This document shows, piece after piece, positions 59,227 to 64,000 of a DNA stretch of 64,000 bases; position 1 is the first letter of the stretch; each line of letters opens with the position of its first letter. This stretch comes from Actinomycetospora soli (GTDB lineage Bacteria; Actinomycetota; Actinomycetes; Mycobacteriales; Pseudonocardiaceae). The position numbers were made by a program, and so were the translations under genes. Where the stretch lies: NCBI RefSeq assembly GCF_021026295.1, contig NZ_JAJNDA010000017.1:1-64000 (forward strand), written 5' to 3'. The notes under the pieces are model-generated. The model searched no databases, had not been told where the DNA came from, and saw only the letters and a list, made by a program, of their open reading frames with translations.

Positions 59227-60593
59227 TCCTGCCGGTCCGAGCCCGACGACGGGTCGTCGAGCACGTCCTCGAAGGCCAGGAAGAACGCGGCGAGCGCGCA
59301 CCCGCGGGCGTAGCCGGGGCTGCGGCGGATCTGCTCGGCCTCCGAGTCGGAGTTCGCGGTCCCGCCGGTCTGCGCGGCGGGCGGACCGGGGTTCTCCCCG
59401 ACGGCGGCGAGCCCGGCGCGGGCGACCTGGGCGCGGGCGAAGCGCAGGTTCGACCAGGCCGCGACGTTGGTGGCGGTCTGGACGCTGGTGGTCGCGTCGG
59501 TGGCCTGGCACATGTCCTGTGCGGGGCTCAGACCGCGGGCGGTGACGGCGGTGGCGTCGTCGACCCCGGTCAGGTCGATCACGACGGTGCTCGCGACGTT
59601 GCCGGCCAGCACCGGGAACTGGTCGACGTAGTAGAGGCCCCGCCCCAGCGAGCCGTCGCGGTCCCCGGTCCCGTTCAGCAGGGCGTTCGTCGCGGCCGTC
59701 AGGTCGGCGGGCAGCACGCCCTTGCCGGGCGACGGCACGTGGACGGCGCCGGTGTACCCGGCGGTGCGCAGCGTGTCGGCCTGGTCCTTGATCGCGTAGA
59801 CCAGGGAGCGCTCGTACCAGAGGAACCAGTTCTGGACGGCCGACGCGGTGACGGCCTTCCCGTTCCAGGTCCTCGCGCCCGGGATCCAGCCCGGCATCGG
59901 CGTCCTCGGCGTTCCCGCGGCGAGCCCGGTGCCCTGCTGGGCGTCGGCGCCGTAGGCCCAGAAGCTCTGCAGGAAGCCGGTGCCCGACTCGTTCGGTCCC
60001 GGGAAGCCGATCTCGCCCGCCGTGCTCGTGCCCACCCGGATGCCGTCGAGGCGCGACACCGGCAGCTTCGCGACGATGCGGCGCAGGTAGTCGTTCTGGG
60101 CACCGCGCGCCGCGGCGGAGAAGACGGTGTCGACCGCGCCGGTGTTCGGGGTGTTGCCGCGCTGGTCGACGAAGGTGGCCCCGGCGAGCTGCCGCACCCA
60201 CGACGGCGGGTACTGCGTGCCGGTCCCGAGGACGACGCGGATGCCGGCGTCGAGGCAGGCGGTGACGCGCGCGGCGAGGTCGTTCACGTAGTCGGTGCTC
60301 TCGGCCGTGGCGGAGGTCGGGAGCCAGCGGTCCCAGTAGGCCTCGACCTCGACGAGCGTGATGCCGGCGGCGCGGTTGGCGGTGATGTCGGAGGACGTGC
60401 AGCCCGAGGCCATGACGCCCCAGGCGGGGTCGGTGGCGGCGTACGCCGGACGCAGGCCGACGATGGAGAGGGCGAGCACGGCGAGCAGGACGACGACCGC
60501 GCGGACGTGGCGGACATGGCGGACGTGACGGACGGGGCTGAAGGGACGGACGAGGCGCCTGGGGCGCAGGAGGACGGACACGTCCCCTGGCAT
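59196..60593 (-). CDS. Secreted glycoside hydrolase-like protein, tandem paralog A
   Basis: A 465-residue exported protein. The basic start is followed by a membrane segment (AVVVLLAVLALSIVGLRPAY, then AATD). The mature part has a TIM-barrel pattern: ITLVEVEAYWDRWLPTSATA, CLDAGIRVVLGTGTQYPPSW, VRQLAG, IRVGTSTAGEIGFPGPNESG, TNALLNGTGDRDGSLGRGLY and a C-terminal ALAAFFLAFEDVLDD. Conserved Glu in STAGEIG and in FEDV are candidate acid/base and nucleophile; resemblance to GH14/GH42-type barrels is inference. ATG 60593 or GTG 60581. Paralogs lie at 60744 and 62140. Confidence 0.7.
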   Translation of the reverse strand: MPGDVSVLLRPRRLVRPFSPVRHVRHVRHVRAVVVLLAVLALSIVGLRPAYAATDPAWGVMASGCTSSDITANRAAGITLVEVEAYWDRWLPTSATAESTDYVNDLAARVTACLDAGIRVVLGTGTQYPPSWVRQLAGATFVDQRGNTPNTGAVDTVFSAAARGAQNDYLRRIVAKLPVSRLDGIRVGTSTAGEIGFPGPNESGTGFLQSFWAYGADAQQGTGLAAGTPRTPMPGWIPGARTWNGKAVTASAVQNWFLWYERSLVYAIKDQADTLRTAGYTGAVHVPSPGKGVLPADLTAATNALLNGTGDRDGSLGRGLYYVDQFPVLAGNVASTVVIDLTGVDDATAVTARGLSPAQDMCQATDATTSVQTATNVAAWSNLRFARAQVARAGLAAVGENPGPPAAQTGGTANSDSEAEQIRRSPGYARGCALAAFFLAFEDVLDDPSSGSDRQDYVDAVTGTG

Positions 60594-60675
60594 CGCCTCG
60601 TCCGGGGCCGGATGGCACAGCTCGCCGCCCGCGTCGTTCGGACGGCGCAGCGTTTCCACGCCAACGGCCCAGGAG

Positions 60676-60708
60676 CTGCTCCGAGCGTGAATCCCCTGCT
60701 CGGAGCAG
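60676..60708. terminator. Hairpin between GH-like paralogs A and B
   Basis: CTGCTCCGAGC and GCTCGGAGCAG form a perfect 11-bp stem around an 11-nt loop, 36 bp past the stop of paralog B and 83 bp before the start of paralog A. Either terminator or operator. Confidence 0.55.
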
Positions 60709-60743
60709 TCTCGTCCGTCGGCCCGCCCGCCCCGGCCCGCACC

Positions 60744-62069
60744 TCAGCCGCGGATCGCGGCCTCGTAGTCGGCCGGGGTGAGGCCGCTGCGGTCGGTGTA
60801 CAGGTCGTCCTCGAAGGCGAGCAGGAACGCCGACAGGCCGCAGCCGCGCGCGTAGGACACGGCGTACCGGAGCTGGTCGGCCTCGCTGTCGGAATCCGCC
60901 GTGCCACCCGTCGTCGGGCCGGGCGGGCCGGGGTTCTCGCCCACCGTCGGGAGGCCCGCGCGGGCGGCGGCCGCGGCGGTGACGCGCTGGTTCGGCCAGT
61001 CGTCGAGCGACGGGTCGCCGCCGACGAGCCGCGCGGCGTCGCCGGGCGTGCACCGGTCCTGCGGCGGGGAGAGCCGGCGCGCCCGGACGGCGGTGGCGTC
61101 GTCGAGCCCCGTGATGTCGACGACCGCGCCCGGCACGGTGGCCGCCAGCGCCGGGAGGTCGCCGACGTAATCGAGCCCGCGCCGGAGCGCGCCGTCGCGG
61201 ACCGCCGTGTCGAGCACGACCGCCACCGCGGCGTCGAGCGCGGCCGGCAGCACGCCGCGCCCCGCGGCCGGGACGTGCACCGGCCCGCGGTAGCCGGCCT
61301 CGCGCAGCGAGCGCGCCCGGTCGGCCACGGCCCGCACCAGCGCGCCGGAGTACCAGTCGAACCACGCCCGGGCGTCGGCCGGCGTCACCGCGCGGCCCTG
61401 CCAGGTGCGCTGCCCCGGGATCCAGTCCGGGAGCGGCGACGGGACCTGCCCCGGCGCGAGCCCCTGCCCGTGCTGCGGTGCCGGCCCGAAGGCCCACCAG
61501 CTGTCGAACGCGCCCCCGGACGCCTCCGGGCCGGGATGACCGAACTCGCCCGCGGTCGAGGTGCCGACGCGGATGCCGACGAGCCGGTCGGCGGGCACGG
61601 CGGCCACGAGCCGGCGCAGGTAGCCGTCGGCGGCGTCCGCCACGGCGGCGGAGAACACGGTGTCGACCGCGCCGTTGGTGGGGGTCCGCCCGGCCTGGTC
61701 GCGGACGGCGGCGTCGGGCAGGGCCCGGACCCACGCCGGCGGGTACTGCAGCCCGCTGCCGAGGACCACCCGCACGCCGGCGTCGAGGCAGCGCTGCACG
61801 GTCGCGCGGAGCCCGGCCGCGTACCCGGCGTCCGTCGCGTCGGCCGTGGGCTCGAGCCGGTCCCAGTGCGCCTCCACCACCGCGACGTCCACCCGCGCCG
61901 GCCGGGCGGCCAGGCGCTCCGGCGCACAGGTGGAGTCCACGACGCCCCAGGCCGGCTCGGCCCGGGCGGGGACGGCCGGTCCGGGTCCCGCCGGGGCGGC
62001 CCCGCAGGAGGCGACGAGCGCCAGCAGCACCACGAGCGCGCGGAGCGGCGGGCGCCCGGGGGTCGTCAC
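60744..62069 (-). CDS. Glycoside hydrolase-like lipoprotein, tandem paralog B
   Basis: A 441-residue protein. RALVVLLALVASC gives lipobox VASC, so unlike its two neighbours it is a lipoprotein held at the membrane. The barrel matches paralogs A and C: VDVAVVEAHWDRLEPTADAT, CLDAGVRVVLGSGLQYPPAW, GTSTAGEFGHPGPEASG, DARAWFDWYSGALVRAVADR, GTADSDSEADQLRYAVSYAR, SAFLLAFEDDLY. Both candidate Glu residues are kept. It has drifted most from the other two (for example the NALLNGTGDRDG segment is lost). GTG 62069 preferred. Confidence 0.7.
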   Translation of the reverse strand: MTTPGRPPLRALVVLLALVASCGAAPAGPGPAVPARAEPAWGVVDSTCAPERLAARPARVDVAVVEAHWDRLEPTADATDAGYAAGLRATVQRCLDAGVRVVLGSGLQYPPAWVRALPDAAVRDQAGRTPTNGAVDTVFSAAVADAADGYLRRLVAAVPADRLVGIRVGTSTAGEFGHPGPEASGGAFDSWWAFGPAPQHGQGLAPGQVPSPLPDWIPGQRTWQGRAVTPADARAWFDWYSGALVRAVADRARSLREAGYRGPVHVPAAGRGVLPAALDAAVAVVLDTAVRDGALRRGLDYVGDLPALAATVPGAVVDITGLDDATAVRARRLSPPQDRCTPGDAARLVGGDPSLDDWPNQRVTAAAAARAGLPTVGENPGPPGPTTGGTADSDSEADQLRYAVSYARGCGLSAFLLAFEDDLYTDRSGLTPADYEAAIRG

Positions 62070-62139
62070 CGCAGCAGCCTGGCCGACCGGCCCCACCCGT
62101 CGTCGGGAACGGGGACCGAAACCGCCCGGACCGGTGACC

Positions 62140-63459
62140 TCAGCCGAGGACGGCCCGGCGGTAGTCGTCGCGGGTCACGCCCCACCGCGGGTCGTCCATC
62201 GCCCACTCGAACGCGACGAGGAGGGCGGCGAGCCGGCAGCCGCGGGCGTAGCCGGGCGACCGGGCGATCTGGTCGGCGAGGGAGTCGGAGTAGGACGTGC
62301 CGCCGGTCTCGGGCGCCGGCGGACCGGGGTTCTCCCCCACGGCCGGCAGGTTGGCCCGGGTGGCCTGGGCGCGGGCGAAGCGCTGGTTGGACCACAGGTG
62401 CACCGGCGTGCCCGTGGCGGCGCTCGCCGCCGCGTCGCCGTCCTGGCAGGCGTCCTGCGGCGGCGACTGGCGCCGGGCGAGGACGGCCGTCCCGTCGTCG
62501 ATCCCGGTGAGGGCGACGACGAGCTTCGAGGTGCTCCCCGCCAGCACGCCGAACTGGTCGGGGTAGTTGAGCCCGCGCCCGAGCGAGCCGTCGCGGTCGC
62601 CGGTGCCGTTCAGCAGCGCGTTCGTGGCGGCGGTCAGGTCCGCGGGCAGCACGCCCTTGCCCGGCGCGGGCAGGTGCACCTGGCCCGCGTACCGGGCGGC
62701 CCGCAGCGCGTCGTGCTGGGCCTTGACCGCCGTCGTCAGGGCCCGGGAGTACCAGAGGAACCAGGACCGGGCCGCGGCCGCGGTCACGGTGCGCCCCTGC
62801 CACGTGCGTTGCCCGGGCACCCAGCCGGGCATGGGGGTCCGGGACGCGCCGGGGGCGAGGCCGGTCCCCTGCTGCGCGGCCGGGGAGAAGGCCCACCAGC
62901 TCTGCAGGAAGCCGTCGCCCGCGGCGTTCGGCCCCGGGTAGCCGATCTCGCCCGCGGTGCTCGTGCCCAGCCGGATCGCCTCGATCCGGCTCGACGGCAG
63001 GTCGGTGACCAGCCGCTTCAGGTAGTCGGTCTGCGCGGCCCGCACGGTGGCGGAGAAGACCGTGTCGAGCGCCCCGGTGGCCGGCGTCCGCCCGCGCTGG
63101 TCCACCAGCTTCGAGCCGGACAGCGCCTGCACCCACGCCGGCGGGTACTGCATCCCCGGGCCGAGGACCACCCGCAGCCCGGCGTCGAGGCACCGGGTGA
63201 TCCGGGCGCGCAGGTCGGCCACGTAGGCGGCGTCGACGGCCCCGGCCCGGGCGGGCATGTACCGGTCCCAGTAGGCCTCGACCTCGACGACCGCGAGGCC
63301 GTAAGCCCGGTTCGCCGCCACCGAGGACTCGGTGCAGGTGGACGCGACGAACCCCCACGCGGGCCCCTCCGCGGCCTGGGCGCGCCCGGTGGGGAGGGCG
63401 ACGGACACCACGAGCGCGAGGACGATCGCGGCGGGGAGCAGACGGAGAGCACTCGGCAC
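62140..63459 (-). CDS. Secreted glycoside hydrolase-like protein, tandem paralog C
   Basis: A 439-residue exported protein with a clean signal peptide (LLPAAIVLALVVSVALPTGR then AQA-AE cleavage near 30). Barrel landmarks: LAVVEVEAYWDRYMPARAGA, CLDAGLRVVLGPGMQYPPAW, IRLGTSTAGEIGYPGPNAAG, ATNALLNGTGDRDGSLGRGL, GGTSYSDSLADQIARSPGYA and a C-terminal LLVAFEWAMDD. GTG 63459 has GGAG 5 nt upstream. Paralog C is closest to A. The family is one I cannot name; its context (ugd, acyltransferase) suggests trimming or binding of a surface polysaccharide. Confidence 0.72.
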   Translation of the reverse strand: MPSALRLLPAAIVLALVVSVALPTGRAQAAEGPAWGFVASTCTESSVAANRAYGLAVVEVEAYWDRYMPARAGAVDAAYVADLRARITRCLDAGLRVVLGPGMQYPPAWVQALSGSKLVDQRGRTPATGALDTVFSATVRAAQTDYLKRLVTDLPSSRIEAIRLGTSTAGEIGYPGPNAAGDGFLQSWWAFSPAAQQGTGLAPGASRTPMPGWVPGQRTWQGRTVTAAAARSWFLWYSRALTTAVKAQHDALRAARYAGQVHLPAPGKGVLPADLTAATNALLNGTGDRDGSLGRGLNYPDQFGVLAGSTSKLVVALTGIDDGTAVLARRQSPPQDACQDGDAAASAATGTPVHLWSNQRFARAQATRANLPAVGENPGPPAPETGGTSYSDSLADQIARSPGYARGCRLAALLVAFEWAMDDPRWGVTRDDYRRAVLG

Positions 63460-63601
63460 GGAGACTCCGATCGGGGACAGCCGGACGCGGGCGCGTCAGA
63501 CTGTCACTCGATTGGTGTACGCCGAGCACGGATTCAGGTCACGATCGAGACTCGGTTGCTCTGTTCGGGAAGAATTCGGGCCCGTCGCGCGGACCCGGAC
63601 C

Positions 63602-64000
63602 TCACCGAGGGTTCCCGGTACTCCGGCCGCTCGCCGCGGGGTCGGCGTGCTCGACGGCGGCCTCGACCCGCTCCTCGACCGGCTTCGCCGGCGCTCCGGG
63701 AGCCCGCTTGACGAGCCGCCGCATCCACTTCTGGGCGGGCCGCTCGATGAGCACGTACGCCAGCCACGCGAGGACGAACGCCCCGAGCACCAACGCGAGG
63801 ATCCCGACGGTGCCCCACACGGGTCCGGGGAAGGTGCGCGGGTTGATCAGCAGCGACGCCGCGAGGATCCACGGCACGTGCACGAGGAAGAGCGCCACGC
63901 TGTACTCGCCCCCGACGAGCGAGACCTTCGTCGAGAGGAAGCGGTCGACCGCCCCGCGCCGCTGCGCCAGCGCCGGCACGACGAGCCCGACGACCGGCAG
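63602..64000 (-). CDS. Acyltransferase 3 family membrane protein, C-terminal part
   Basis: The last ~132 residues of a protein that continues beyond the right edge. Membrane helices VGGEYSVALFLVHVPWILAA and VGILALVLGAFVLAWLAYVL are followed by IERPAQKWMRRLVK, the hallmark end of OafA/YrhL-type acyltransferases, and a short disordered tail. These enzymes O-acylate surface polysaccharides. The catalytic His region is outside the window. Confidence 0.85.
   Translation of the reverse strand: MPVVGLVVPALAQRRGAVDRFLSTKVSLVGGEYSVALFLVHVPWILAASLLINPRTFPGPVWGTVGILALVLGAFVLAWLAYVLIERPAQKWMRRLVKRAPGAPAKPVEERVEAAVEHADPAASGRSTGNPR

Noticed and set aside
57657-62510. 1617-codon plus-strand open frame opposite ugd and the GH-like genes
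   Set aside because: Same shadow effect; it crosses several real genes with signal peptides and catalytic motifs on the opposite strand.

Overview
The window is chromosomal DNA of a very GC-rich actinobacterium. Codons end almost always in G or C, GTG and TTG starts are common, and many genes overlap by the 4-nt GTGA arrangement. The gene set (DUF3027, DUF222/13E12 nuclease, LCP protein, lipoproteins with actinobacterial lipoboxes, TatC, DUF1707, AraC with DUF2000) fits the Pseudonocardiales (Pseudonocardia/Actinomycetospora type). That placement is inference. I saw no rRNA, tRNA, CRISPR array, prophage or insertion sequence.

Layout. 1-5.4 kb: N-terminal part of a 13E12/HNH protein behind a perfect LexA box, a sacsin-type ATP-binding protein with DUF3027, and a glutamine cyclotransferase lipoprotein. 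5.4-14.3 kb: a FAD/FeS D-lactate-dehydrogenase-type enzyme, a large secreted glycine-rich repeat protein, and directly upstream of it a NarL-type two-component system. 14.3-24.6 kb: a PQQ-type sugar dehydrogenase with a membrane endonuclease/exonuclease/phosphatase (EEP) protein, an RDD protein, small unknowns, a tyrosine phosphatase, an orphan ATP-synthase b subunit and a universal stress protein. 24.6-35.9 kb: a beta-propeller lipoprotein, GMC oxidoreductase with LCP protein, a K+ channel with RCK domain, a TPR protein and several very small genes. 35.9-47.6 kb: glucose-6-phosphate dehydrogenase, an erythromycin-esterase-like protein lacking recognisable catalytic residues, a DUF2235 hydrolase, two more EEP proteins, a CYTH protein and TatC. 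47.9-57.1 kb: SRPBCC-like proteins, a DUF1707 protein, an acyl-CoA ligase divergent from TetR plus adenylate cyclase, DUF2000/AraC, and TetR/NmrA. 57.1-64 kb: UDP-glucose dehydrogenase, three tandem secreted glycosidase-like paralogs and an acyltransferase fragment, which looks like part of a surface-polysaccharide locus.

Themes. Several divergent promoters hold clean palindromes that are candidate operators. Convergent genes often end inside a shared hairpin that contains the stop codons of both. At least two families of dispersed intergenic inverted repeats recur. The most novel-looking items are the glycine-rich secreted protein with its dedicated-looking two-component system, a family of three tiny membrane proteins with a WL-P-V ... 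RG-D-R core, the three GH-like paralogs, and four phased copies of an 18-bp palindrome at 29.3 kb.
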